Positions 23,948 to 37,160 are shown, counted from the stretch's first letter. The stretch: 64,000 nt of DNA from Bicyclus anynana (GCF_947172395.1 NC_069094.1:4920501-4984500); one strand, 5' to 3'. Notes: generated from the sequence alone by a model not told the origin. Numbers and translations are program-made.

Positions 23948-24058
23948 TTAATTTTATAATAAATTAATATGAATAACAATAGTTTAAATTCAAAAATTTT
24001 TGTTCTAATAAATGTTTTTATGTTTATGTACCTAGTATAATAATTAATTATATTTAAC

Positions 24059-24333
24059 ACTACCGCCTAATCAGCCCTATCAATGATACGGGGCCCCCGG
24101 ACTACCCCCTTACGTGTAAAAGCAATAATTAGTAAAATGTAATCCACGATCTCATTTAATTCCTTGCTTAAGCGTGCGCTCAAAAGTTGAAAACATCCTA
24201 CGTAGGTTAAGTCATTGTCATATTTATTTTAAGCGAGCATTTTTGTTCATTTTGTGAGAAATCTTTACCCTTCATTAATTGGTACTCCCAACTAATTTTG
24301 TTACGGGGCTCCTCCAAGGACGCTATGCCACTG
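24059..24333 (-). mobile_element. Second copy of the 1397-1760 hAT MITE, one end decayed
   Basis: It shares CAATGATACGGGGCCCCCGG, then AATCCAC and GTACTCCCAACTAATTT, and ends in GCTATGCCACTG. The other terminus is degraded. Confidence 0.65.
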
Positions 24334-24783
24334 GCGTAAAATTCTGTTTTTCACAAACCCTGCGGGAGTACAAAGAACAGTTTAACAGTTATAAAAATAT
24401 TACTCCTATGCATTTCCTCTACGTACGTCATTAAACTAATTTTAATTTTATTCACTAGGAATGCTTAATTAGCGAGGAATTATAAAAAAAGAAAAGGAAC
24501 AGGAATTGTTATGACTAAGTAGATACATACATATACATGCAAAATATTGTAATGAACCCCTATCTAAGCTAAATACCTCTAGGGAAATATGGCCATGACC
24601 TTACGTCGAGGTTGTTATTAATAACTCAGTAAACGTTTTATTATAGGGGTTCATCATGTTCATAAGGCTTTTTTAATTCTACAATAATTTAACGTTTCAC
24701 TGAGGGATAACATAGTCTATACTAATATTATAAAGAGGCAATATTTGATTATTTATTTGCATGAATAGGCTCTGACTGTCTAA

Positions 24784-24870
24784 AACTACTGCCCACCTAA
24801 CCAAGTGGCACGTCGATTCTTTTTCTACGATCGCTAACGCTTAGAAAACTAGACAATAGAAGAAGACTTT
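24784..24870. mobile_element. MITE-W left end only
   Basis: CTAACCAAGTGGCACGTCGA followed by TTTTTCTACGATCGCTAACG matches the MITE-W terminus. No partner end is seen within 1 kb. Confidence 0.55.
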
Positions 24871-25002
24871 TCTCAGAGCTTGAAGAGGTTACCTCTTTCA
24901 AGTTATCCCGCTACCATCTAGACTGCAATATCACTTAACACATGTATTTCGCAGTCAAAGGCTAACATGGCAATGGATATTTTTTTATTTACAACTAGCG
25001 AA

Positions 25003-25170
25003 TGCTCGCGAATTTCCGTTTTACACAAATCTCCCAGGAATGGTATTTTTCGTGATAAAATGTAGTCTATATGTTTCTCAATAGCCTCCTCTATCATCTA
25101 TTACAAGTCCCAATAAAATCGGTTCAGCCGCACCAGAGTTTAGCCTGGATAGACAGACAAAATTAAAAAA
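25003..25170 (-). mobile_element. Helitron-like C, diverged
   Basis: CTAGCGAATGCTCGCGAATTT start and a CCAATAAAATCGGTTCAG block typical of such repeats. Confidence 0.45.
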
Positions 25171-25299
25171 TGCTTGATTATATTTTAGTGTCGTGTAAAT
25201 AGCTTTAAGGACTTGAGAAAACACTGTTATTTTGAAATCACAGATATTCTTTTCTATTTTATTTATATGTATTGAAAATAAGCATTCATTAAATTAAGG

Positions 25300-25620
25300 G
25301 TAGCCCAGTTAAATTAAGGATATGACCTCTGCCTCCGATTCCAGAGGGGTGTGGGTCCGAATCCGGTCCGGGGCATGCACCTCCAACTTTTCAGTTGCGT
25401 GCATTTTAAGAAATTAAATATCACGTGTCTCAAACGGTGAAGGAAAAACATCGTGAGGAAACCTGCACACCAGAGAATTTTCTTAATTATCTGCGAATGT
25501 GAAGTCTGCCAGTCCGCATTGGGCCAGCGTGGTGGACTATTGGCCTAAATCTCATTCTGAGAGGAGACTCGAGCTCAGCAGTGAGCCGAATATGGGTTGA
25601 TAATGATTATGATGATGATG
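25300..25620 (+). mobile_element. SINE family B with target duplication
   Basis: tRNA-like head (TAGCCCAGT, then GATATGACCTCTGCCTCCGA, B box GGGTCCGAATCC) with an 8-bp insertion in the head. The body has GGGGCATGCACCTCCAAC and the 3' end GCCGAATATGGGTTGATAA with (ATG)n. The TSD AAATTAAGG is at 25291-25299 and 25621-25629. Confidence 0.85.
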
Positions 25621-26004
25621 AAATTAAGGATCCATTAAATTAGTGGGATCACATGTAATTATGACACGTCACACGAGCCAGGGTCGTGCAAGGCTTCGCC
25701 GTCGGTCAAGTGCGTCTACTTACCTTGTTTAGACGTCGGCAGTTACGAGTAGGTGCTTGTGTCGCTACTGACAGGAAAAACATTAGCCACACATTCGCAC
25801 CTTATGAAGCTTAATTGACAATATAGAACGTATTTCATTTTGATATCATAGTCCGTAATAGATACGGAAGGAAATCCAGGCAAGAGATTTGGAGACTTAA
25901 TGAAAAAGAGAAGAGATAATGAGTATGTCACATTTTATTCATAGGTTAAGTTATAAACAACAAGAGCATGCAGAAAATTTGTTAGACTATGCTCCTATAC
26001 TCTA

Positions 26005-26185
26005 GCAAGTTTGTTGATGACACTCCCATGATATGCGGGCGACGGGGGGTGAAGACTGCGCGGGTGTGAAATCGTGCGTGCAGGGAAGTGAGGTGCATCA
26101 GTCGTGGGTTTTTCATTCATCGCTACACGCCCCCCGGCCCGTGCGAACCATCAGGAGTGTTACGAACGAAGTTGCCAAGCTATAC
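26005..26185 (+). repeat. GC-rich 180-bp repeat, copy 1
   Basis: CTCCCATGATATGCGGGCGA, GCGCGGGTGTGAAATCGTGC, GAGGTGCATCAGTCGTGGGT and CATCGCTACACGCCCCC occur in the same order, inverted, at 54225-54400. It has no ORF, tRNA boxes or TIR. Confidence 0.65.
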
Positions 26186-26745
26186 CATATTTTGGAAGTA
26201 TGGTAGGCGACAGGAGTTGGGATCATGGTGGCTTTAGGAAACAGCAGCACAGTGCCGTATGTGACCAAATCTAGCCAAGTTATTTAAGTTTCTTACGAAA
26301 AACAATAATTAAAAATCATAAAACGGTGCGTGCTGCTTGACGGAGAGTTAGGAATGAGAAGAAGATACAGGATATCATAAGAAGACCTTATGATATCGGT
26401 CCCGTATAAAATATCAAAAAAAAATTGACGCGCTAGCGGTATATCTATTAGTACAAAATCTTTGGCTATATCTAGCTGACGCAGGCTTTCGTTCAATAGT
26501 AACGTGTCAAGTCAAGTGTCTTTTGTTGTCCTAAAACGGTATAATTAAGTTTGTAGTAATTGGCATATAACTATCAGTAACAATCCGAGTGATAATTTTA
26601 CACCAACGTCCCACTTTGGTTATCTTTCCGTGAATAGCTTCTAAAGTGTCTATAGGTTAGCAATAGTGATTTTAAATGGGATTTACGTATTAGGTTATTA
26701 ATATATGGTATCTAATTATACTTTATTGTTACAGATAAAATTCAA

Positions 26746-26945
26746 GTCTTAGCTCAGTGGTAAAGCGGCTGGATTCGGCTATCCAAGAGGGGGTGGTTCG
26801 CTCCCTGCCCGCTGGACTATTGTAGTACCCACTCTTAACACAATTTTAACCGACTAATTGGAGGGGAATGAGAATATTAGTCATATGCTAGCCACCCAGC
26901 ATCCAACAACATGCCTGTATAGTCCAGTAATTTTAGGCGTTTTAA
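26746..26945 (+). mobile_element. SINE family C (tRNA-headed)
   Basis: A-box-like TAGCTCAGTGGTAAAG and B-box-like GGTGGTTCGCTCCC, then ACCCACTCTTAACAC, GGAGGGGAATGAGAATAT and a distinct 3' part (GCTAGCCACCCAGCATCCAA). No acceptor stem pairing, so it is not a tRNA gene. Confidence 0.65.
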
Positions 26946-28173
26946 ACCCCAATATGGGGAAAAAATTCTACTGAGCTGAATTTTGATTTTGAATTCTACT
27001 GAGATGAAAAATCGACATCGATATCGTGCCGGCTAAAAAATTTACAAAGGTTAAAAGGTCACGAAAATCAGATTTTCGCAAATATTTCGCGACCTACTCA
27101 GACCACTCGGAGGTCAATAGAGGTCATTATAAAAATCGTTATAATTTTTTATTTTACTTTATATTTCCCGCTCCCCCAGACTGGTATACAATAACTCAGC
27201 CATACTCAAAGTGCGTTCCGCGGAAACCTGGGGTTCCGCGAAGCCCTTGTAGGCCTTCTCAGCGAAAATTTAGAAAAAAATAAACAAATCTCAGGTTGAA
27301 CATTTTTACGCGACGAATCATGAGACGCAGCCGATCTTAGTATCCAATCACAATAGTAAGTACAATTTTTATTATACCTGACGTCAACAATTAATATCTT
27401 CTAATAATATATTTGTTATGTAGTAACTTACTCGTACTAATGCCTAGTTTGGACTACTTTAGCATATGTAATTAATAGTAACTGTTACATTGTACTTTTA
27501 TTATTAACTAAGAATACATTTATGAAAACAATTGTTTTATTATAGGGTTCCGTCAAATATTTAGCCTTTCAAAAGGGTTCCGTCACCTAAGAAGTTTGAG
27601 AACCGATGCAATAAGTTATTATGGATTGAGCCAAAGCTAGATAGACTGTGTTTAGAAGTTACTGAGAAGCTATATGTCTTAAGTTTTGTGAAATCCAAAT
27701 GAGTTTCCTAATTCTGCACTTTTAAAATCAGTTTATTAATTTAGGCGCGAAATTGTAACTTTCTATATAATATTAGTTACTATATCACAATAATACATCA
27801 ATTTGCTGTGCCCTATAGAACGCTACTTATGAGTATCAATATTGGTATGCAAAACGACTATCACCTCGTCCTTTAGGTGTTTCGACACACCGTGAATTTA
27901 ACGAACGGTGGCCTCATGTGCGAAATAAAATAAATCATTGGACAGGACAACCCACACCCAGCATCGCCATTCTAAATTGATGCCCCGATAGGGCTTAGGT
28001 AACGATCTTATATGTTCCCAAATTGGTTTGTGATAACGACTGCAGCCGACAACGTCACATATACAATGATTTGTAACAGACAAATAGAATATGTGTCACA
28101 ATATAATAAAAGAAAAATATCTATAAAACGGCAGTAAAATCATGTATATTGTATGAGATAAATATTGATTTTA
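26946..28173. other. Intergenic DNA
   Basis: A GGGTTCCG motif recurs (27235, 27546, 27574), as in decayed transposon flanks. No gene. Confidence 0.35.
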
Positions 28174-28587
28174 TCCTACTAATATTATAAACGCGAAAGT
28201 TTGTATGGATGTTTGGATGTATGTGTGTTTGGATGTTTGTTACTCAAACGCCGCTACTACTGAAGCGATTTGGCTGAAAATTGATATGTAAATAGATTTT
28301 ACTCTAGATTAACACATAGGATACTTTTTATCCCGAAAAAATCCATGGTTATTCCCGAGATTTGCGAAAACTGATGATTTTGATGATATGAATGTTTGTT
28401 ACTCTTTTACGCCTCGACTACTGAATTAGTTGAAATTTGGTATTAGGATATTATATATATTATATATTATATATATTATAGCCTGGATTAACACATAGGT
28501 TACTTTTTATCCTGAAAAAATCCATGGTTCCCGAGGGATTTGTGAAAAACAAAATTCCACGCGGACGAAGTCGCGGGCGTCCGCTAG
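28174..28587 (+). mobile_element. Helitron-like B, full-length
   Basis: Same ends and body as 6169-6519, with an (ATATATT)-rich stretch near 28450-28480. Confidence 0.78.
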
Positions 28588-28774
28588 TTAATAAACAATT
28601 ATACAACTCAACAGCCACATGTCAAAAATTGCGTGATATACATTATATCGTTCCGACGCTCAGAATTTTTTATTACCTGGTAACCTAGTGATAGTGTCAG
28701 AATCAAGAATTTTCGTAAATAAAAAAGTTGAGCTTCTCACCAAAATTAAACTACTCACGGAAAAGTATCTTCGT

Positions 28775-29087
28775 CGTCGTCGTCATCAACCCATATTCGG
28801 CTCACTGCTGAGCTCGAGTCTCTTCTCAGAATGAGAGGGGTAAGGCCAATAGTCCACTACGCTGGCCCATTGCGGATTGGCAGACTTCACACACGCAGAG
28901 AATTAAGGTAATTCTCTGGTATGCAGGCTTCCTCACGATGTTTTCCTTCACCGATTGTGACACGTGATATTTAATTTCTTAAAATGCACGCAACTGAAAA
29001 GTTGGAGGTACATGCCCCGGACCGGATTCGAACCCACACCCTCTGGTATCGGAGTCAGAGGTCATAACCACTGGTCTATCACGGCTC
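28775..29087 (-). mobile_element. SINE family B, full-length
   Basis: Minus copy from CATCAACCCATATTCGGCTC to TATCACGGCTC; inverted B box GGATTCGAACCC at 29024. Confidence 0.85.
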
Positions 29088-29615
29088 ATCAAAGTAACTT
29101 GATAGTAATCAATTGTAAAAATGTTTCACGGATTATGGGCTGATATTTTTTTGATTCGAAGATAGGTGCTTAAAACAATACATGATTAAGGGTCCACCAC
29201 AGCAGATTAAGATACGCAGGAATTTAATGTTGTAACATGCAAAGAGGTCGAGGTTCGAACTGTTTGTTTCCTTTAAGGTTTTTATTATGCGCGTCGCGGC
29301 CGAGGCGACCCTCCGATATTACGTGGCATGTTTATCACCAATTTCTTTACACCTTAACGTAAACAATTTACTAGTGTCATACAATTTCATCGTATCATTT
29401 TAAACGGTTTCTAAAAAAGTATAGTCAAATCGATCTTCGACATTTATTATGTTTTTGTACGATTTTGTACTAGCCGATGCCCTGCGGTTTCAGGAGAGTT
29501 CACGTTCCTTTTTCAAAATTTTAAAAAAAGCTCGTTTGTGTTTTGCTATCGTGTAAATAAGTATAAGCACTTGGTAAAACACAGTTTTTTTTTAAATCAC
29601 ACAAAGACATTTCAA

Positions 29616-29821
29616 TCTATACTAATAGTTTAAAAGCCGAAGAGTTTAGTTTGTTTCTTTGATTGAACGAGCTAAACTCAGGAACTACTACTGGTCCGAA
29701 TTCAATAATTATTTCAGTGTTAGATAGCCCATTTATCGAGGAAGGCTATAAGCTATATATTATCCCCTGTATTCCTACGGGAACGGGAACCACGCGGGTG
29801 ACACCGCATGGCGTCAGCTAG
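29616..29821 (+). mobile_element. Helitron-like A, full-length
   Basis: TCTATACTAATAG...GCGTCAGCTAG; same body as the others. Confidence 0.78.
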
Positions 29822-31466
29822 TTTTATTTATATGTATGTATAGACAAGGGTAGATGTAATAAGTAGGCATCGATTAAATAACTCAATATATCTTTATACG
29901 GGCGACGAAACGCCGAGATTCTTGAAGTTATATCCGTTTCTTACTTCCGTCAGATTCATTCTATTTCCCGTTCTAGGAAATACAGTCGGGATTCCGTAAA
30001 AGTGTGAAATTCTTCGATTAAATGCCTCACTTTGATTATTGTATGGATATAATATCTAATGCAAATGATCTGATTTGCAATCAACGTTTATCTAATATCT
30101 ATGTATAAATTATTTTAAATACAAATAACAGATTTTAATGTAAAGATCTCCCTTCGTTTAAAATTAAAATTTCCAAAAATCATTTCTCAGGGAGTAAGTA
30201 TATGACAATGATATTCTATGCTAGAGATAGGGCACTAGCACAACTAAACTGATGCAGACAATTAATGTGCATAATTGTCCTAATTTCATTCAGGTGCTTA
30301 TTTAAAAAAAAAATGCCATATCTTTTAAATATGACCGATATTCTCATTCCCCTCCAACTAGTCAGGAAAGACTGTATTAGGAGTGGGTACGACAAATAGA
30401 CCAACGGGGCGGGGATCGAACCACCACCCCTCGGTGATGAGTTCGACCACTTTTACCGTTGAGCTATTGAGGCTAACACATAATACCTAAATATATGATA
30501 AATGTAAAAACACAAAACTGTGCAAGTGTGCTCAGTGGAGTCGCTAAATTCGAATCACTTTTTGCGGTGATTTTGTAGGCATAGTATAATAGTAGATTGT
30601 TATACAAGGGGCTTAAAAGACCCATTATATACGAGGTATTTTTAGGCCTAAATAGAAACCGAGTTTATAATGGGTTTAGTTCCACGTGTTTTTCACTACG
30701 ATTGCGAGAAAATAAAATAGTTTAGTACAATATTCAATGATTTATTTTAAATGAAAATTAAATGTACAAAGTCTACATATTGAAAAATTTAAAAACAAAG
30801 AAAATTACTTTAGCCCCTACAGGCTGAAAGGCTTGTTTAGCCCCGCTGAGGTATGGTAATATGACAATGTTTTTGAGCAAGAGTAGTGAAAAATATAAGA
30901 CACAAAAGAATTGACAGTCTACAATTCAACTTGCAAGCTTTTTAGCTGGACTTTGTTATTCTTTAAACTAAATTGCGAGAGACACCGCTGGAAAATCCAG
31001 TTTTCCAGTAAATCTTTACTTTGTCAGTGCATCTATGAAAAATAATATATTACGTAGTTAATTGTATTTTGTATTGTGACGAAGATTAAATGGCTTACAT
31101 ACAAAAGAGGACTATAAATGCAATTGGTGACATTATCGCTAATAAGCCACATCTGCAGGCCATGATTGCCAATGACAATGGGCTATGCGAACACTACGCG
31201 TTACGTAATGAATAAGTAATTTCATACACACATACTATTTAGAACTCTAGAGGGATTTCTAAGAACTAATTTTCTTTCTTAAACGGTTAGGAACTAAGGT
31301 CACATGATTAATGTTTTTTCCAGTATAGTCCACCTGATTTTAAGTGATTATCCAACGCCAATATCTATGCAACATTTCGTAGTGCATGAAGAAGAAAATT
31401 GGTAAAAAAAAAAATTTGGTACAGAAAAACTTATTACTACTTAACTAGAACACCTCCTTTTGACGG
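29822..31466. other. Intergenic DNA with SINE C
   Basis: Apart from 30300-30478, AT-rich with no supported feature. Confidence 0.35.
30300..30478 (-). mobile_element. SINE family C, minus copy
   Basis: Inverted TAGCTCAACGGTAAAAG head and GGTTCGATCCCC B box near 30417, then CTCATTCCCCTCCAACTAGT. Same order as 26746-26945. Confidence 0.68.
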
Positions 31467-31766
31467 CTTCCGTGGCGCAGTGGTAAGCGCGGATGGATGG
31501 ATTTACTAGATGGAAGTCCTGGGTTTGACCCCGGCTGGCGTGATTGAGGTTTTCTTAATTGGTCCAGGTCTGGCTGGTGGGACTTCGGCCGTGGCTAGTT
31601 ACAACCCTACCGGCAAAGACGCACTGCCAAACGATTTAGCGTTCCGGTACGATGTATTTTTGTACTACTCCTAACAAGTTAGCCCGCTTCCACCTTAAAT
31701 TGCATCATCAAATTTGGGCAAGATTGTGGTCAAGGGTTAACTTGTAAAGAAATAAAAAAAAACAGC
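31467..31766 (+). mobile_element. SINE family A, full-length
   Basis: Head GGCTTCCGTGGCGCAGTGGT with B box GGTTTGACCCC, same body as 46981-47290, tail TAAAGAAATAAAAAAAAA. Confidence 0.85.
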
Positions 31767-32564
31767 TGTCTCCCGAAGTCAGTGTTTTCTAATTCTTACA
31801 ACCAGATTTTTTAGATAGTAAATAAGCATCTTCTTGGCAACCGCGTTCCACCTTAGGCCATATCTACACATATCATCAGATAAGACGTGGTCAAAGATTT
31901 TTAGAAGACCACACTTTTGCAGAGATTGCAGTCCACTTCAACATTACCTACTTGATGCAGTAAAAAAAAATAACTTGTCGGTGTTCTGACTGCCTTATAT
32001 ATCTGTAAAATCCTAATTCGTTAGTATCTCTATTTCCGTCATAATTATCCTTCTAAGGATGAGTCTCTAGACTGGTGTGACAGCTAATTTGTAATTGCCG
32101 TATAGTTGTATGTGACGTAAAAATACCCATAAATTATTCTACCTCCATACAACGATCGTCTCGTACAAAGTAGTGCTATTATAGACCAGAAAACCAGCGA
32201 TGGTTAGACTTACCTCATTTTAGGAATGCTGAAAGTTTGTCAGTCTTTGGTCCTAGTTACGCTACGATAAAGTACGATATCCAATAATTATACAGTTTGG
32301 AGCGTGGTGGCTATGGAAGGTCGCAGGTTACAAAGGTTATCAAACGTCCACGTACATAATTAGAGCGTGTTTTTATTGGAGGAATGATTTTCCTGGAGAA
32401 AATATCAAAAAATTACGTTTTATACCTGGGCAATTGAGGATCTGGACCATTGAAACCTTCCAAAGACACCACGATTTAAACTGGATAATTGACTGACTGA
32501 TCTGTGGTTCTAGCTAAAAATTAGCGCGTCCTTATTTTAAAAGCTCATGCTCATGTAGCAATAT

Positions 32565-32738
32565 GCTGAGCTGGGGCCATTTAATGGGTTATGCCACACA
32601 TCGAAGGGTATTGTCCTGGGTGTATTGGAGATATTGAGCCAGCATGCGCCGCTGGCTCAAGCGCTGCGCCTGCTCAATGATCTCACTAGTAGAAATTTAG
32701 AACTAGACATTTTCACACACCTGTTTATCAGCTTGTAA
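32565..32738 (+). other. Unassigned 57-codon open stretch, protein-like
   Basis: It reads AELGPFNGLCHTSKGIVLGV, LEILSQHAPLAQALRLLNDL, TSRNLELDIFTHLFISL then TAA. Leu-rich and amphipathic, with no recognised domain and a stop shortly upstream. It may be a LINE or host pseudo-exon. Confidence 0.25.
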
Positions 32739-33008
32739 ATAAAATTAAATTGTTACTAGAATAGATTTTATGTTTTGAATATTTTTAATTTTGTTTTTTG
32801 ACTAGTTAATTTTTATTGTTATTTTTTTTGTGTATTCTAATTCTTGATTATTGTTATTAATTTATTCTTAATTTTTAATTTAAATTGAATTTATTATTTT
32901 TAAATTATTTTGATTGTTTAATATTCATTTTGTAATTTTAGATTTATTGTTGTAATTATTATTTCTGATTGCTCGAGAAACTGTAATGTTTCTCTGGGCA
33001 TATTTCAT

Positions 33009-33050
33009 GTGTATAAATAAATAAATAAAATAAATAAATAAATAAATATT
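33009..33050. repeat. (TAAA)n microsatellite
   Basis: About ten TAAA units with one slip. Confidence 0.8.
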
Positions 33051-33426
33051 GTGATGTGTGGCATTACGGGGTACAAGAGTGGACCTGAAATGGATCATCT
33101 CCTTTGGCACTGTCTTATAATGAGGTATGTCTGGCTAATGCAGGCTCTCTGTCTATTAGTTTATTAGTTACGTAAGTATAGGCATTAGTCAAGAGTGTGA
33201 CGTAGGCACAATGTCGAGTTAACGTCTGATGAAGCCCCAGCGATGTCGCTCGCGTATTCTATATCGATCCTATTAACTCACGCTTAGCTACTTTTGAAGC
33301 CGCTATCAATAACACAAGTAGGTAGTCGGTATATTTAGCAGGTATAATATTTTTGAAGTGATAATATTTTGACTTTTGAAACAAGCTTTCGGCCTACGGG
33401 ATGCTGAATCCAGCCTTTGTCACTGT

Positions 33427-33626
33427 ATATCAGATTTCCTGAATTGTTGTCTTATAGATCTCGTCTTTTTCATGGTGACGTGTTCTGGCCCTAAAGAAGT
33501 GAGAGCCTAAAGAAGGTGTCACACGTCCCAATCGGACAGCTTCTAAAGGCTCACGCTTTAGTTCACGCTTCAAGTAGATTGGCATCTCCCCAGATACCAA
33601 TGAGATTAAATTTAATATTACCAAAA
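33427..33626 (-). other. Unassigned 64-codon minus ORF
   Basis: Composition (GEMPIYLKRELKREPLEAVR, TPSLGSHFFRARTRHHEKDE) looks more protein-like than neighbours, but I recognise no family. Probably an old retroelement remnant. Confidence 0.2.
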
Positions 33627-34650
33627 TACAAGGATATCCAGCACCAAAAATGAGTCCTTTCTACCTGATTTCTAGATATTTTTCGGGATATATCTTTTCC
33701 GATCTATGAGATATTTGGGATTACTGGAGCTCTACTAGGGAGTGCATCCATTCAAAGGTAGAATTAGCTGGTAGAAGACTTGGTATCCTTGGTACTTTGA
33801 CCCACATTTCCAATTTTATGGTAGCAATACTTGACGAAATAAATATAGATGGCCCGCATATAACAGAGTAAATTTACTCTTCGCAGAGAATGCAAGCAAA
33901 GCATTCTAAAAACCCTATACCCGTTAACCTGAAGCTTAGGTGACAACCAAAGTCCATGGTGGCAACCGTATGATTGTATTTCACCGGCAACCGCTTTGCA
34001 TACGCCTCAGACCGAACATACAGAATGTTGCCAGGCGACAGAAATAGTCAAAGGGGTAGTAGGTACTCCCCGAACGAGCTCTGTCACTTAGGATCTTTAC
34101 TACTATTAGGAAATAATTGTAAAGGATATTCCGAAAATGTTCTCATTTCAATTATAAAGAGATATCCAAAATAAACCTATCCAATACTTACATAACTACA
34201 ACAAGAAAGCTGTTGCTATCTATTACATAATGACGGAAAATTGCCAAAAAATTCACTAGAACAAATAAAGAAGCGAGTTATCTCAACAAGCGATAGGTGC
34301 CAGAGTTTCCGATAAACTCGCCGTTATCATGTGTTGGTAAGATGTTGGTTGTCAGCACTTGATTGATTAGCGAGGCCGTCACACAGGAGACGAGGAATTG
34401 TTCACATACAAAATCCGCTAAGGTCGCGCTGGCCGTGAACACTGTTTAAAGCCATTATCATTTGGGATTCCACTAAAGCCACTTTAAGAAACTGTCGCGC
34501 TGTTCTGTATGTTTTATCACTGGTTAGTGCGAGTTTCTAATTCACCTCTATATCTCTCTGTCTAACACGATACTATAGAATGAGAAAGAAACTCGTAATC
34601 GCGATTTATACAAAGTATTGTTACGGAATAGCACTCTGCACCATTCAAAT

Positions 34651-34770
34651 CTTCTGGTGTTTTCTGTATTCTGAGGTATGATCAGAATACAGAAAACACC
34701 AGAAGCCACGTTCAGCCGTCTTTACAAAGCACGCATTGTGTCCAAAAATTGTACCTGTATAGCACGTCAT
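34651..34770. mobile_element. Two facing ends of the 4352-5576 element family
   Basis: 34651-34675 is the right terminus and 34683-34705 the reverse-complemented terminus of the same family, separated by about 7 bp, making a hairpin. 34706-34770 continues as subterminal sequence matching 5480-5548 inverted (shared TGTCCAAAAATTGTAC). Confidence 0.7.
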
Positions 34771-34775
34771 AGAAC

Positions 34776-35140
34776 ACGGCATACATGTTAGGAGTATCTC
34801 TGCGTGATCGAATCAGAAATGAGGAGATCCGCACAAGAACCAAAGTCACCGACATAGCTCAACGAGTTGCGAAGCTGAAGAGGCAATGGGCGGGGCACAT
34901 AGTGCGAAGACCCGATGAACATTGGGGTCCCAAAGTGCTGGAATGGCTACCCCGCACTAGTAAGCGCAGTGTTGGTCGACCCCCACCAGGTGGACTGACG
35001 ACATCAAGCGAGTCGCAGAGATTCGCTAGATGCAGATGGCTCAGTATCGTGATGTTTGGAAGTCCCTACAAAAGCCCTATGTCCTACTATGGACGTCCAT
35101 CGGCTGATATGATGATGACGATGATGGTGAGCTCGCTAGC
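34776..35140 (+). pseudogene. RTE-like endonuclease/RT element, 3' end, 5'-truncated
   Basis: It reads MLGVSLRDRIRNEEIRTRTK, VTDIAQRVAKLKRQWAGHIV, RRPDEHWGPKVLEW and SVGRPP, then a frameshift; another frame continues with WTDDIK-like and W-rich sequence. It ends with the 3' tail seen at 9101-9192 and 59000-59130, running into (ATG)n at 35110-35130. Confidence 0.75.
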
Positions 35141-35204
35141 AAATACTTTAAGTGAATCGACGAGAAATCTAGGGTACAGTATTAAGATAATATTTAAGAA
35201 GAAG

Positions 35205-35420
35205 AGCCTGGCTGGTGGGAGGCTTTGGCCGTGGCTAGTTACCACCCTACCGGCAAAGAGCTACCGCCTAGCGAATTAGCGTTCCGGTACGATGACGCGT
35301 AGAAACCGAATAAGGTGTGGATTTTCATCCTACTCCTAACAAGTTAGCCCGCTTCCATTTTAGATTGCATCATGATTTACCAGCGAGCTTGTAGTCAAGT
35401 AACTTGTTGGGAACAAAAAA
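35205..35420 (+). mobile_element. SINE family A, 5'-truncated
   Basis: Body from GCCTGGCTGGTGGGAGGC to the poly-A; it follows the RTE-like fragment at 34776-35140. Confidence 0.78.
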
Positions 35421-37152
35421 AATCATCTGGGCGTTTACAAAGAAATTTAAATCAGTAGCTGCTACGTTTTATTTAATGTCACGAGAGTGTGAGCCGGCTT
35501 CGTGTCGAACACAGCCTTGCTTACTATCACCATTGTAATTGGTACAATTCAAATTTAAACAACAAATCTACATGCAAATAAGAGGCGGTAATTTATTGCT
35601 GGTAAATAGCAGTGAGCCTTATTTACCGCTGTATTGAAAATGCTTCAGTGTATCGCTTTGAAATTGTTATTGTCTATCTATATATCCGCGTAGTTATTGT
35701 CATGTCCTTCCTTCGACACGCTTCTAGTTTGTTCCCGCATTTTACCGGACTGCGGTGAAACTAATGAGGTGTAATGTTTTTTACGCGGATTAATGGCAGG
35801 CGTCCACAAATTCGCATTGTACCTACGTATGTACGGACGCGTCGTAATAATCTTAGTCGTACAAGTGCGTCCACTGATCCCACGAGACTACCGTAAAATT
35901 AAAATGCGTCCGATAGGCACGTACGATGCGGATACGTGGACGCTTACCATGATATTATATTATTACGATACCTGCTTTTTCACTCAGAAAAAGCGTTACT
36001 GCTATTTATGCTGTCTGCAAAAATGACGATATGTTAACTCTAAGTTAAGTGAACAGTACGTTCTTTTTTGGAGAAATAAATATCTTTAAACCGAAACTGA
36101 TGTTATATAATTTTTTTTTAATTTCAAAATTCGGACAGAGCACAATCAAATCTTGGTGTTCCAATCTTTTTTTTTTTCGAAAAACCGGCTGAATTACAAG
36201 ATGTAGGTACAACACAAATGGCGTTTACCTACTTCAGAAAAACTCGCACAAATGAGACGAATCTAATTTATAACTGACTCATATTGTGTTAGAACCCTTT
36301 AATTAGTTTATACCTTAGAGTATACTTACTCTGAGGATTAGACTGCATCTATGGGATAAGGATGATGATGACGTCATTCTTTTGTACCATTTAGTATGGA
36401 GCATTTCTTAGCGATCAATAATAGTGTCGCAAAATTGACCCTTTAAATCCCTGTAGTTCCGAAAGTAATGAACACAGATATACCCTTACTTCTACAAAAT
36501 TGCTTTACGTATGTTAGGTTCTGTTAAAGATGGCCACAAATCCCACAGTCGATACTCCGTAAATTTGGAAGTATAAATTAATTAAGCTATTCTCTTTCAA
36601 CTATTTAAATGTGATTAATTATTTGTTAGATTTTTAGACGTAAGTTTACTGTAATCAGCCAATAGCGTCGACGCAGAGAAACATTGACCAATCAGAGCAG
36701 AGAGAGTGACGTGGTCGGTCGACGAGTTGGAGGGAAAGGATATATGGTACAGAGAGGACAAAAAAGAGATCGGTGTGAGGAAAAAGTCAATAATCAATAA
36801 TTATACGTAAAAGTGCATAAATACCCATGTATTGTCATTGATTATTCTTATGCATTATAAATACAATAAATTATATGCGATAATTCTGGTGAAAAAGGCA
36901 GTTGTGTTTTTATTCCCGCTGACACGGCTTATACGTACTATTAGCAAACCTACTCTTAATTTATATAGGTACAAATTAAAAAAAAAACTATCATCATTCC
37001 TATTATAGGTATACCCACACCTCTGATCTTGTCAGAGAAGTTCAATTTCGCATATATCACTTATGTATGTAAGTATGCACAATGCACATAAGTTGTTGAT
37101 GCACAAACACTCGAAAAACATAACCTTCTTCGGTTTCGCGTAGCGTACCTAA
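35421..37152. other. Intergenic DNA, possible solo LTR
   Basis: 36640-36940 has a CCAAT box (GACCAATCAG), a TATA-like GGATATATGG about 50 bp on, and AATAAA near 36863, an order like an LTR. Ends and duplication could not be fixed. Confidence 0.25.
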
Positions 37153-37160
37153 CTAAATAC

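Noticed and set aside
26750..26815. tRNA gene (TAGCTCAGTGGTAAAG)
   Set aside because: No acceptor stem and the SINE-C body follows, as in the minus copy at 30300-30478.
35793..36026. 77-codon open frame
   Set aside because: No recognisable family; built on short inverted TACGT-like repeats.
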